Of a stretch of 64,000 nucleotides of DNA, positions 22,001 through 31,904 are shown in pieces (the stretch's first letter is position 1; the number at the start of each line of letters is the position of its first letter). Below the pieces are notes generated by a model. It worked only from the letters and a program-made list of their open reading frames with translations. It searched no databases and was not told the origin of the DNA. Origin of the DNA: Aspidapion aeneum (taxonomy: Eukaryota > Arthropoda > Insecta > Coleoptera > Brentidae); contig OY755045.1 in assembly GCA_963576565.1 (NCBI GenBank), forward strand, positions 39,018,667 to 39,082,666, read 5' to 3'. The position numbers and the translations under genes were made by a program.

Positions 22001-24531
22001 TTTTCATGGACGATGTCTGTACGGGCAGTTCTGATTTGTCTTCTGCGCAAGCGCTACAAAAAGAGCTGATTGGCTTGCTAAAATCCGGTGGGTTTGAACT
22101 ACGTAAGTGGGCAAGCAATGACCCAAGATTGCTATCATCATTGTCTCCTTCAGATTGTCAAGTTCCAATATCTTTCGATAAGGAACAACCTTCTAGTATT
22201 AAGGTCTTAGGGCTGCAGTGGAACCCTTCGTCAGACACATTTTCATATAAATGCAATCAAGATAATAGTCCGTTAACAAAACGTAAAATCCTCTCTGTAA
22301 TTGCTAAAATATACGATCCTTGCGGATACATATCGCCAGTAACTCTTCTCGCAAAATCAATAATGCAAGAACTCTGGAAGCAAAAAATCAATTGGGATGA
22401 TCAACCCCCACCCCACATCTGCGAAACTTGGTTACAATTTAACTCACAGTTTTCTAGTTTATCGGAGATTTCTCTCCCTAGATATATTTTTTCATCTAAC
22501 ATACAACGTTGCCAAATTTTAGCATTTTGCGACGCTTCAGAGCGCGGCTACGCATGCGCTATATATCTACGTATCGAATTATTAAACGAAATCAAATCTT
22601 CCCTTGTTATTGCAAAAAGCAAGGTAGCCCCACTCAAAACAGTTTCGATTCCTCGACTGGAGCTATTGGGAGCTACGCTCCTTGCTGATCTGCTTCGATT
22701 TGTCCTTGACATTTATTCGCCAATGATAACAATCGATGAGATCTTAGCATTTTCTGACTCAGAGGTAGTCCTGGCTTGGATTTCTAACTCTCCGCATAGG
22801 TGGAAAACTTTTGTGGCTAATAGAGTCAGTCACATCCAGGAAACCATTCCAGATATTCCCTGGTATCATATCCGAACTCTGGAGAACCCAGCCGACTGCG
22901 CCAGTCGCGGCCTAACTCCAGATAATTTACTTAATCATTGTTTATGGTTCACCGGTCCCCCCTGGATATGTTCTCCTCGCTCTGAATGGAATTTAGCTTC
23001 CCTGTCAGAATCGAATATTACTAGTTCTGTTTTAGAGGAAGAGAAAATACAGGTTTTGGCCACAATTCTGAATAATGATATTTTAAACGATCTTTTACAT
23101 AATTATTCATCTATTTTACAAATTCAACGTATTATTGCTATTTGGCATAGATACTTTTTCAACATTAAGCATCAGGAAACTAAACGCACTGGTTTTATTA
23201 CGCTTTTTGAATTACAAGAATCTTTACTTGTACTTGTCAAGTACGTGCAAAATCAACATTTTTCTGATATCTTCTTAAAAATTCAAAATAATGAACTTTT
23301 ACCAAAACCATATCGCAAATTAGCGCCTTTTCTCGACCCCCAAAATCGTATTCGAGTTGGCGGGCGGATTAGAAATTCAATCACATTATCATATGATGTA
23401 AAACACCCCCTACTATTACCAAGTGATAGCACACTTACCAAGCTGATCATTCAAAATATTCATTCAACCTACTTGCACCCAGGATTTAATACAACTATGT
23501 ATTTACTTAGACAACAGTTTTGGGTACTTTCAGCACGTAGAGTTATTCAAAAGGTTTTATCATCTTGCGTTAAGTGCTATCGCACTCAACCCAAAGCTCT
23601 TACCCCCTACATGGGTGACCTTCCAAGCTTCAGAATATCACAGCTGAAATGTTTTTCAAATGTTTGCATTGACTACGCTGGACCTATAAAATTAGCTCAA
23701 GGGCGTAAATTAGTCATGCATAAGGCTTACATTTTAGTGATTGTGTGCACAGCTTCTAAAGCTATTCATCTCGAACTAGTTTCTAACCTAACTTCAGAGG
23801 CTTTCATTGCTGCCTTTCGGAGATTTGTCAATCGAAGAGGAGTTTGCACCAATATTTATTCTGACTGCGCAACTACATACAAGGGAGCTTACAAGGAGCT
23901 TACCGAGCTTTCAAAGCACGCCGCAGATCATTTAAAAATTTCTTGGTTTTTCAATGTACCTGCTGCCCCACATTTCAATGGGCTTGCGGAAGCTGGTGTA
24001 AAATCCGTTAAAAGCCATTTACTTCGTGTTATCGGTGATCAAATCTTAAACTTTGAGGAGTACTATACTCTTTTAACCGATGTTGAAGCATTGCTAAACA
24101 GCAGACCCTTATGGGCGCAAAGCTCTGACCCGAACGACTTAGCTCCTTTGACTGCAGGGCATTTTCTTACGTTATCTGCACTAAATTCAGTTCCTGATCC
24201 AGATCTTTCTCATTTAAAACTAAATTCCTTATCTCGTTGGCAACTTATACAAAGGTTGAACACAGATTTCTGGAAGAGATGGAAATCAGAATATTTGAAC
24301 ACCCTGCAACAAAGGTCAAAATGGCACGAGCCAAACCCCAACATTGAATTGAATACATTGGTACTCATTAAAAATGAAAATGAGCCACCAATTCATTGGT
24401 TACTTGGACGCATAGTCGAGTTACACCCCGGCCGAGATGGGCATGTAAGGGTTGTTACGGTGAAAACTAAAACCGGGTTATTTAAGCGACCTATAGTTAA
24501 ACTGTGCCCTTTGCCTATGGCTTCAGATTAA
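19030..24531 (+). CDS. BEL/Pao Gag-Pol polyprotein, 1833 aa
   Basis: One frame encodes the whole polyprotein; the ATG at 19030 has an A-rich upstream context and G at +4. The N-terminal ~300 residues are Gag-like, followed by Cys/His clusters from residue 363 (CKLCNLSVHPFSQC, CGNCLRSNHF, CKSCGLRHHSLLC) and a Q/N-rich spacer. The aspartic protease is at ~580 (VLDNASEASFIS). RT has FMDD with aspartates at 994-995. RNase H has aspartates at 1168 and 1243. Integrase has an HHCC finger ending SSCVKCYRT and catalytic D1548, D1612 and E1654 (APHFNGLAEAGVKS). A DUF5641-like C-terminal module closes the protein. The length is normal for BEL/Pao. No stop or frameshift is present. The product makes particles and carries out reverse transcription and integration of the element. 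Confidence 0.96.
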   Translation: MGDAELKTFTRKRKIALTRITEIYTLAVKAKDDEAERPIFQIAFETLEDQYFEFKHLHNELMGLLTDDKNFDAEDAIRKNCDTFYFQAKAIFCKLFPIPGTSRPQSSAPTPTSHSFESFKPSIPVFTGAMLKWPTFLDLFSSIIDKNPALSNASKFRYLITLLQGEPLNLVKSLPVTDSNYLIAFSNLQKRYNNKRLLATSYWNSIVHVSSMKSNQSSKDLRNILDTFTENLEALNALEFNTKDWQFPLFNLLLGKIDTPTRSAFEVCHTEKEIPSYTDLYEFLEKQCQALESVQYFQPSVSNMEKKSKSFGSGNYNSSKPNSYNNNNFKNSFMTGIPQKQQILPNFNNHNQSNFQTKISKQCKLCNLSVHPFSQCQVFLQKTPADRLAFVRQNNICGNCLRSNHFLLKDCLSPFNCKSCGLRHHSLLCDVTTRFNPAQPNMQTSSFISSIQSPTQNQQSNYSLYPNNIDSNQIIFYDKNIQQNINPTLTSMQHSNQSNFKSQMQPIQDQSQQQINQSQYPSTSQQNQQLTQNTSRQQPNQTNCYTSFTPNCQSTVLLSTTIVEILDARGNYQVVRAVLDNASEASFISENCLNRLGLSRKKLSVPILGINQSSSSTKGMTQCTIRPVGKTDPTFSFNGLVVQRLCSSLPSVQINPRNWNYLSNIKLGDPFFYKPAPVDLLLGAEIYSQIIKSGRISGCQGQPVALETELGWVLLGRVEQNISYQSNPLKIENYFTAFDNSLDLTLRKFWELESIPQKSYLSPDEKKAEEIYQNTVSRDSTGRFMVALPFRHSEPDLGDTFSRAYRCFISLESRLLKNPEMYSMYSDFMLEYLKNGHMSLISNNEPKSMNVSYLPHHGVLKPDSTSTRLRIVFNGSSIGSKNYSLNETLLPGPKLHADITTILLRFRFHSMAILSDVQKMFLQINLVPEHRDYQRLLWRFHPNEPLQEYRLNTVVFGLTSSPFLAIRTLRELAFQEKNKYPNAAKVVLQDVFMDDVCTGSSDLSSAQALQKELIGLLKSGGFELRKWASNDPRLLSSLSPSDCQVPISFDKEQPSSIKVLGLQWNPSSDTFSYKCNQDNSPLTKRKILSVIAKIYDPCGYISPVTLLAKSIMQELWKQKINWDDQPPPHICETWLQFNSQFSSLSEISLPRYIFSSNIQRCQILAFCDASERGYACAIYLRIELLNEIKSSLVIAKSKVAPLKTVSIPRLELLGATLLADLLRFVLDIYSPMITIDEILAFSDSEVVLAWISNSPHRWKTFVANRVSHIQETIPDIPWYHIRTLENPADCASRGLTPDNLLNHCLWFTGPPWICSPRSEWNLASLSESNITSSVLEEEKIQVLATILNNDILNDLLHNYSSILQIQRIIAIWHRYFFNIKHQETKRTGFITLFELQESLLVLVKYVQNQHFSDIFLKIQNNELLPKPYRKLAPFLDPQNRIRVGGRIRNSITLSYDVKHPLLLPSDSTLTKLIIQNIHSTYLHPGFNTTMYLLRQQFWVLSARRVIQKVLSSCVKCYRTQPKALTPYMGDLPSFRISQLKCFSNVCIDYAGPIKLAQGRKLVMHKAYILVIVCTASKAIHLELVSNLTSEAFIAAFRRFVNRRGVCTNIYSDCATTYKGAYKELTELSKHAADHLKISWFFNVPAAPHFNGLAEAGVKSVKSHLLRVIGDQILNFEEYYTLLTDVEALLNSRPLWAQSSDPNDLAPLTAGHFLTLSALNSVPDPDLSHLKLNSLSRWQLIQRLNTDFWKRWKSEYLNTLQQRSKWHEPNPNIELNTLVLIKNENEPPIHWLLGRIVELHPGRDGHVRVVTVKTKTGLFKRPIVKLCPLPMASD

Positions 24532-24728
24532 AATTAAAATATTAAATTTTAATTTCTTTAGTTTAATTGTAAATATAAATTTCTTTTCAAAATAGGAAAA
24601 AAATTATTATTTTTTTTCTGTTCAAACAATGTTTGGAATTATCTTTTTGTTTTTCTATTTTTTACTTAAAAAATGCATAAACGCGTTTTTTTTCTTCTAA
24701 ATTACTATAATTGAAAACATTCGTTTTC

Positions 24729-24740
24729 GGTGGCGGGAAA
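24729..24740 (+). promoter_or_regulatory. BEL/Pao polypurine tract
   Basis: GGTGGCGGGAAA directly abuts the 3' LTR at 24741. A purine run at this place primes plus-strand DNA synthesis. Confidence 0.75.
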
Positions 24741-25215
24741 TGTTACTGCAATTTTCTTTAGCTTTATTTTATTTATAATTTATCTATTTCGCCTCAAAAT
24801 TAATCAGCCATACAAATTCAAAATTGTGGCACCTTGCGCCGTCGAAACAACGCGGGTGCTAAGGACATGCGCAAACGGCGCATGAAGAGACACATTCTGT
24901 CAAGCGATAAAACACGTGAACTCGTGAAAAATCATTCTCTTCTTTCGAAGACTAATTTTCTTTCGAAAATTAACTATAAAAGATAAAAACCTTAGTTATT
25001 AAGTGCTACCATCCTCAATCCAAAGACTGAACGTGAGACTACTTGGAGAGCGGGCCCGCAAGCAGAGGAATAACCATCAAAAGGTAGGTGCCATTTTTTA
25101 TCTTGCTTTTGTATGGTTGCGCGATCAAGAAATATTAAATTAGAAAATTACACCTAAAGAAAGTTACAGTCCACTTTGAATTAAAGAAGAAAATCTATTC
25201 ACCCTATCCATTACA
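24741..25215 (+). repeat. BEL/Pao 3' LTR
   Basis: 475 bp, TG...CA, the same length as the 5' LTR with no difference seen by eye. It is followed by the target duplication GATTT. Confidence 0.95.
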
Positions 25216-25489
25216 GATTTAAGTACAAAGAGTTCTTAAGGATATACAGATCTGCAACCCCTTTGATTTTGTTTTTTTATTTTTTTTTATGCTTTTGCAG
25301 GATTTGTTATATTTATCTCAAATTTGAAAATGCGCCTTCATTAGATCCTAAAAAACAACATATAAACTATGCTTTGTTTAGAAAGTTTTTGGTGTTTTGT
25401 ATAATACAGCGGCGTAAGCTCAGTTGTAGAAAAGGGAAATTTTTAGATTGGTATTTTGATCCTTAAATTAAGCACAGCTTCACAAATTA

Positions 25490-26245
25490 AAAGGGTAGGG
25501 GACAATTCGCCGCAGCCGATTCACCGCGGCTGATCGGTCGCGGGCCGTTTTGTCGCGGGGACAATTTGCCGGCAATCAATTTGCCGCGGGAACAATTCGT
25601 CGCGAGATTTTTGTTTCATGATATTACCATTGTTTTATTTACCTTGACTTCATATAATATTTTTTTATAAAAATAATTTTTTTAACTTTGTAACTAGGTA
25701 TTTGGTGGTAACTATACAATCCAGCATTTTTTAATTGGAAAAAATAAATAAAATGGCGAATGTAGAATGGCGGTTTTTGCTATTTATGAACCGATATGCA
25801 CCAAACTAGATACTTTATTAAATTTTAAATTATTTTTAATTTTTGACCTAAAAAAAATCAAAATGGGAACCGACCTGAAACACCTTAAAGTTCCGAATTT
25901 AGTGCATATTGTTTAATAAATTTGAAAATCCACCATTTTGCATCTGCTATTTGGTATTCTTTTTTAATTTGAGTAAAAAGTTGTATTGAGTGACCTTAAT
26001 CACTGCAAAGTTTAAAATTAAAAAAAAATCGGTTGGAAAAGTTTTAAAAAAGCGAAAATCGAACAAACAAATATATTATATGAAGTCAAGCTAAATAAAA
26101 CTGTTTAAACAATTGCCACTGGCCCGCGGTGTATCGGCCGGCGGCAAATATTTCCCGCGGCGAATAGTCCCCCGGCGAATCGGCCCGTGGCAAATAGGCC
26201 CGCGGCAAATCGGCTGCAGCGAGTTGTCCCAACTTTCAATTTAAA
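25490..26245. mobile_element. TIR element with GC-rich CCGCGG subrepeats
   Basis: The left end (25498-25612) and right end (26120-26233) are inverted relatives: GGGACAATTCGCCGCAGCCG on the left and GGGACAACTCGCTGCAGCCG read inward from the right. Similarity extends outward through AAATTRAAAG. Each ~110-bp end is built from ~14-18-bp words of the type ATTTGCCGCGGG. The 500-bp core is AT-rich without coding. GC-rich ends in AT-rich DNA are striking. The superfamily is unknown and no clear target duplication was found. Confidence 0.7.
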
Positions 26246-27514
26246 ATATTAAAACAAAAGAGTTCACCAACGAAAATGTTAACGCTTAAAGAAATGGTAG
26301 GTTTGGCAAACGTTAAGTTAATTTTTCATTTTTGTTTATTAGGTATTCAAAAACACCAACACATTTTTAATATTTTTGGTTCATTTCATGATGTGTTTTC
26401 AATAGCTTAAAACTGCAACTAATAAAAATTTTACTGCTAAAGTGTTAAACACCCCTTGAAATCGAAAGGACTTTTTTTCGGTTTTTTAAAAAATACTATC
26501 ACAAGAGTTTGTTTGAGTTTAGTAGGTATTACAATATAAATAATACAAAAATTTGATGATTTTATGCACCTCAAAAATGTTTAGGTTAAAGCTCCAACAT
26601 TCTTTAGAAAATGTCTAATTTTGACGTAAGCTTTTAGAACATCATATAAGATTTATATAAGATCCCTTGTTCCTTACTGATTTTAAAAATATTTAAAGCG
26701 TCGATGCTCTGATAAAATCATTATTTATGTTATTAATGCATTATATCTCAAAACGCTGTGAATAATTTTAAAATAAAAAAACAAATATCTAAAATTTTAG
26801 GTTGCTTCGATTTAAAAAAAATCCCTCCTATCAAAATTTAACATTTTGGCAAGCAAATTATTAAAAAAAACTTAATTATTACCGTTTTGGTAATGCACAA
26901 TTCCACAAAATTTTAATGGTCTGTTATAATTTTTAAGAAACAAACGCGAAAAAAATCTTAATAAATGCGAAAAAAATCTTTGTTTTTACCATTTCCACAA
27001 CCCCTTAAAATTTCATGCATCATTTAAATTACACCCTGTATAATAAACTATTTATAATATTTAGTCAAGAGTTTTTGACACAAATTTGTTTTGTCATCAG
27101 TTTTCATTATGCTACTATTTACACTTTTAAGATTACATATAAAACAACTATTTTTTTAAATATTAGATTTTACTAAATTTTAAAATATTAATTTACCGTG
27201 AAGCAATTTTGTGCTAATTGTAAAGATTATTTGGTTACCCTGTATCTCCTTAAACTTTCAATTTTTCGAAAAAACTAATAAATTATCTGATTGCAGTAAA
27301 TTAAGAAAATACTCTACAATGTCAAACTTCTTATATTTAAAATTCACGATTTTACTCCTCTTGAAACTTAATAAATGTTATCCCAATAAAACAAAAAAAG
27401 CAATCATTTTTTTTCTTTTTGTGTTTAGCTGTATGCTGGAAATGACAACATGCTAACGTATTCTGGACGAAGAAGACGACCTCTTTTTGTGCTTCCCCTA
27501 TCTCTCATTCAATA
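26246..27514. other. AT-rich DNA; short CAGGGTGT-type inverted end near 27030
   Basis: No coding is supported; an 81-codon frame at 27211-27456 has no recognisable motif. At 27027-27043 the sequence TTACACCCTGTATA is the inverse of TATACAGGGTGTTCAA at 17987-18002, so this may be the right end of an older element split by the BEL/Pao insertion. Confidence 0.4.
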
Positions 27515-27970
27515 AAACACATTATTTCCATAGTCCCCTACAGAGAACAACATATAATTTTTTTACGCGGCCGAGACTCTAAAATTCATTTTAGCTCCCA
27601 TTTTTAGCAGTACAAAACTATTTTAATGTTTTTATTGTTTTTGGCAGTAAAAATATTTTTTCGCATCAACAATCTGAAACATTCATATTTTATGATAAAT
27701 TTTTTTTAGTCCGGCTCTGAGTTTGATTCCCAATGCTCAGCCATCGTTAAATTCTCCGAGATTAAAGACCGCCAGCCGGCTTATTTATCTGTTTGTTAGG
27801 TGATCCGTGATTTCACTTCAAACGCGTAAAATTCTCTAACTCTGAAGAGCGGGCACTATGCCATTCGTCGAGACAAGTCATTTCGCAGAACACGCCACCA
27901 CTTACAGTGTGCTATTGGTCAAAGCATGTGATGTTGATGGTCACATCGTTCAAGTACCAGAATAAAGCCC
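27515..27970 (-). repeat. Dispersed repeat F, copy 3 (inverted)
   Basis: The left part (CCATAGTCCCCTACAGAG ... GAGATTAAAGACCGCCAGCC) is the reverse complement of 2860-3110. The right part (GTTAGGTGATCCGTG ... AGCATGTGATG ... CACATCGTTCAAGTACC) is the reverse complement of 17640-17830. It is the most complete copy here and joins the two blocks seen separately elsewhere. Confidence 0.65.
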
Positions 27971-28398
27971 CTGATCACCCACATTTTTATTTAAATCACT
28001 AAAGAAGATATTATAAAGTTAGAAAAAGTTCAAATCGTTATCTATAGTGCCCTTTTTCAAAATTTGAATATAATAACGCTTCGTTGCTTAAGAAGCAATA
28101 CTGCTAGCCTGATTAGAATTTAGATCAATCAATCCAAATTGCACTGACCCGTCTCGAAACTATGCATATCTTTATGCTAAACTGACTAATTTAAGCAAAG
28201 AGACCTAGAATTAGACCGGTACAGGGTGGATATACCTTAAAAAATATCGTCAATTTTTGCTAAAAATCAAGAAAATTAAAACACAAGCGCCATATGTTCT
28301 AGTACTCATGGGTAAGACAGAGACATCATCTCCTTTTGTGCGCTTTCTCTCTTTCTCTCTCTTTTGAGAAAATTACCTCAGTCAGACGTTCAACATAT
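27971..28398. other. Intergenic DNA, nothing recognised
   Basis: AT-rich sequence with a short TC-rich tract near 28345-28370. No gene or repeat was recognised. Confidence 0.4.
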
Positions 28399-28920
28399 TA
28401 GGGACTTATTGCAATAAAGCCAGGCTTTAATAGTGCCAGGCAGTATTCTGACAGTTTCGTTTAAAAACTAACAGTTGATCTTTCACAAATTGACATTCCA
28501 AAGTCTTATTTAAAACTAAGTCGTTTATTTTCTATTAATAAAGGAAGGCTGATCTTACAATAGGGACTTATTGCAATAAAGCCAGGCAATAATAGTGCCG
28601 GGCATTATTCTGAAAAAGAAAATGAGAGTTTTCCATTAAAAACTGACAGTTGATCTTTCAAAATTGACATACCAAAGTCGAATTAATAAATCCATTCGTT
28701 TATTTTCCATTAATAGTGGCGGCACTATTAATTCCGGCTCGTATATTACCTACACAAAGGCCTAATTTTGAAAGAAGACAGCTGTTCTTATAATGCGTAA
28801 CTGTCAGAATAGTGCCCGGCACAAATACTGCCTGGATTTATTGCAATAAGTCACTAATGTGAAGGTCTCAAAATACTGCCTCGCACTATTACAGCCTGGC
28901 TTTATTGTAATAAGTCCCTA
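28399..28920. mobile_element. TA-target MITE (outer copy), interrupted by a second copy
   Basis: The ends read TAGGGACTTATTGCAATAAA and, inward from the right, TAGGGACTTATTACAATAAA. Imperfect terminal repeats continue for about 55 bp through GCCAGGC and AGTGC...GGCAGTATT. TA flanks both ends. Without the 296-bp inner element this copy is about 226 bp. The plan fits a Tc1/mariner-type MITE; the parent transposon is not in the window. Confidence 0.85.
28561..28856. mobile_element. TA-target MITE nested in a copy of itself
   Basis: TAGGGACTTATTGCAATAAA starts the left end and the inward-read right end is TAGTGACTTATTGCAATAAA. The terminal repeats continue for about 50 bp (AGTGCCGGGCATTATTCTGA versus TGTGCCGGGCACTATTCTGA). 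The insertion sits inside the outer copy of the same family. Confidence 0.85.
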
Positions 28921-29454
28921 CACAGAAAAAAAGAAGTTCTTCAGTTAAGAAAAGTAGTTTTCTTGAAAAAACTATCTTGACCCAAAAGCAAAAGTCTCCG
29001 AACAAATTGTTTTCTCTTCATCTAAGCAAACCGCTTGTTTTGAAAAAAAAATAATTGTCTTGGTAAATTGTTTTGGTTTAAAACAAACTGCCTTTCGCGA
29101 AGAAAAAGTGGTTTTGAAGCAAGATATAAAATGTCTTCCTAATATCTTCTTAACACAAATAAAGCTTTACTTTGCGTCAAGACTTTTAATTTTTTAACTC
29201 AAAATATCCGGCATCTCAAAACGAGAATGGCGATTTATTCCATAATACTAGAAAACACAAAACAAGAAGGTTGCCGCTTCCATTCAAAACAAATCAATTT
29301 TCTTGGATAAAGGGAACTTTTATTTTCAACGGAAACCAGCAGTTCAAGAGAATAGTTTTTTTTTTGTTACGAAAATATCGTCTTCGTGCATAGGAAAGCA
29401 GATTTTTTCTTGGATCAAAGCAATTTGCATTGACTGAAGATTTTTTTTTCTGTG
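28921..29454. mobile_element. CACAGAAAAAAA TIR element
   Basis: The left end CACAGAAAAAAAGAAGTTCT continues TCAGT. The right end read inward is CACAGAAAAAAAAATCTTCA, continuing GTCAA. TA lies at 28919-28920 and 29455-29456. The left TA is also the right TA of the adjacent MITE, so the two elements share one dinucleotide. The ~530-bp interior has repeated AAGAAAA and TTTTCTT words but no open frame. Confidence 0.75.
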
Positions 29455-29456
29455 TA

Positions 29457-29939
29457 TTGTCATTTTAATTTTGTGGGAATAGATAGAGCAGTACGGTTTT
29501 AAAATGATTTAGTTGAGCTTCGCTCAACTTTCTTTTGTTGTTTAACTTTTGTTATTTTTCTTAATCTTCTTAATTCATTACCTATACACGATTTTTTTGG
29601 TTCATAAACCAGAATATTATAGTAAAAATGTCAGCAGTTAGCGCATAAATATTCATACAACTCCATTGCCCTAGCCTGCGTCGTCGTACATGGTGATAAA
29701 CTGCCAGAAAGTTGACAGCTTTTAGGCCCCAAGTTCCGCAAGTTCCCTGTTGAGAAAACGGATGGGACCTCCCAAGTAACATTATTACCACTCAAGGTTT
29801 TATTAATTTGGTTCCTAGGTTATTTAGAGGGTGTTGTTATGGGTTTTAGGATCAATTTGGCTACATAAAGGTAATTTATATTGCCAATTACCTAAAGGAG
29901 TGTTATACAAAAAAAGTGATTTATAAAGGGAGCATAATA
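29457..29939. other. Intergenic DNA, nothing recognised
   Basis: A short perfect palindrome TTGAGCTTCGCTCAA lies near 29513. A 69-codon minus-strand frame at 29582-29791 has no recognisable motif. Confidence 0.4.
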
Positions 29940-30480
29940 AAACTGATATTCCTTCTCTTCCTTTTAGATACTTTTTGTTTTATTGATTTCTGATTTATAA
30001 AGATGGTCTTATAAACCATTTTACCTAAAGTTTTTAAAAAGAAATAAATATAAACTTTGGTCATTTAGTTTTTTTCATTACTTTAGGTTATCACAAAAGT
30101 GTTTTATAATAGAGCTAAAAGGTTATCTTATATCCTTTTGTTTTTATAGTTACCAGTAGTTTAAAAGTAAATATGATTAGATAGGCGGCCATATAGAACC
30201 TAGTTTCCTTAAAGTTTTTAAGAGTGGTAAATATAAACTTTAGACTTTTGGTTTCTGCCATTATTTTTAGGCATTTTATAAAGGTTTTATAGGAGGGCTT
30301 CAAGGTAAACTTAATTCTTTTGTATTTATAGTTACCCATAGCTGTATATTAAATATTATTTAAATAGGCGGCCATATAAAACCTTGTTTCCTTCAGGGTT
30401 CTAACAGAAGTAAGTAAATACTTTGGTGTTTTATTTTTTTAGGTATTTCTTGTAAAAATAATAGATATACCTAGGTACAG
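29940..30480. repeat. Three degenerate tandem units of ~183 bp
   Basis: Landmarks recur at ~183-bp intervals: GATGGTCTTATAAACC near 30002, GGCGGCCATATAGAACC at 30184 and GGCGGCCATATAAAACC at 30367. Each is followed by a TTTCCTT/TACCTAAAGTTTTTAA block and a TAAATATAAACTTT-like block. Confidence 0.7.
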
Positions 30481-31904
30481 ATTGGTACCTACCTATTGCA
30501 AGATTGATTATTTAAAGCCAAATAATTAATAATTGTTGAGTTTCCATCCTCCTGGGTAGGACACCCAGGCCTAGATAAGGCCTATTTAGACGACCAATAT
30601 AAGAGGTTGCCCTCCAACCTGCAGGCACAACGAATATCATTGCACTGGCCCTCTCGATTGTGTCGAAATTGCACGAAAAAAACATTTAAAAGTGTTCAAT
30701 TATACGCTTTTAAACACTTTAAAAACAAATACAAAAAATTTAAGTGAGGTTATGTTGACTATGTTTACATTGTTCTTTTTTGTTGGTTTCATAAGGGCAC
30801 TCAAAAATCCTAGTTGCGATACAGTAACAAATAAAACCAAGTGACCACTATAAAACCATAATGGCGTATACAAATTTATTTAAAAAATATTGTAAAGAGA
30901 AAATATTAACTAGTCGTTTTAGCAGTGTTTTTAACAATAATTTTACTTTAATTTTGATTTATGTAAACCAAACAGACTTTTTTAATGGTGAATAGTGTAA
31001 ATGATTTTTTTTTAATTTTAAATATTTGTTATTTTGTTATCAAAAAACTATTAAAAAGCATTCTTGAGGTGGCGCGCTTGTTTTGAGAGCTTTTCAGATA
31101 CGATTTTATCAGAAAAATAAATCTGGCAGGCAATTTGATCATCAACAAAACGACAAGCTCGGTATATTTTTATGTGATAAAATAATATTGGGACTCTGAC
31201 ATTTTTGGCAATTTTGTGACCTAAATTATTTTATATAGCCATTGTGAATCTAAAATATCGCCATAGGAAAACTTCTTTACTCTAAAGGTATTATGGTATT
31301 CAACAGAATCGCCAGGATACCAAATTACCAAATCTAGTTTTATAATAGGATAGAGGACGTTTCTGAGTTGCTTTTAGAACCTGGCATAATAGCTTTAGGC
31401 TCTAAAAGGTTCTATACTGGTGGAACCGCTAGAGGGCGAAGCTGGAGTTTATTTCTTATGGTTTTATAGTGAGTTTAATACATAGGTTGCCACCACCAAT
31501 TGGGGAGTCCCATTTAGGAGGTCTAAGGGGTATATAAGGGTAATGGGAACGTGCTAGCGACCAAACATTGAAACTAATGGTTTTAAGGAAAGGCGCTGGC
31601 AACCTTTTAGCTTCTGCTATAAATAAAGAAATGTTACTTGGGCTATTAGGACTACATAGCTACAACGACCTGATGTCTAGGGGTAACGCATGTATAAAGA
31701 TTATGTGTGTAATTATTGTTGTAGTTCTTCATATTTTAACAGTTTTGTTTTGTTAGAAAAAAGTCCTTTCTTATTTGTTAACCGATTGGTCTCGAACTTG
31801 AAACCCTACAGTGCTTAAAAGATAAGTTGTTAAAGAAGCTTTAAAAAATCAAAATGACAGATCTAATTATGCATTAAACCTTTCTAATTGCATTTGTCCC
31901 TAGT
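30481..31904. other. Intergenic DNA, nothing recognised
   Basis: No conserved coding was recognised. A 62-codon frame at 31568-31756 begins with ATG after GACCAAACATTGAAACTA but has no recognisable motif. Short GGCAACC words near 31490 and 31600 did not resolve into clear terminal repeats. Confidence 0.4.

Larger units (their letters stand above)
18039..25215 (+). mobile_element. BEL/Pao LTR retrotransposon, apparently intact
   Basis: The 7177-bp element is bounded by two 475-bp LTRs that are identical by eye and by GATTT on both sides (18034-18038 and 25216-25220), a 5-bp target duplication as usual in BEL/Pao. It has a primer-binding site 4 nt after the 5' LTR, one uninterrupted Gag-Pol frame, and a purine tract touching the 3' LTR. 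There is no env. LTR identity, the clean duplication and the open frame indicate a young, possibly mobile copy. It lies inside older repeats: repeat F copies and CAGGGTGT inverted ends occur on both sides. Confidence 0.97.
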
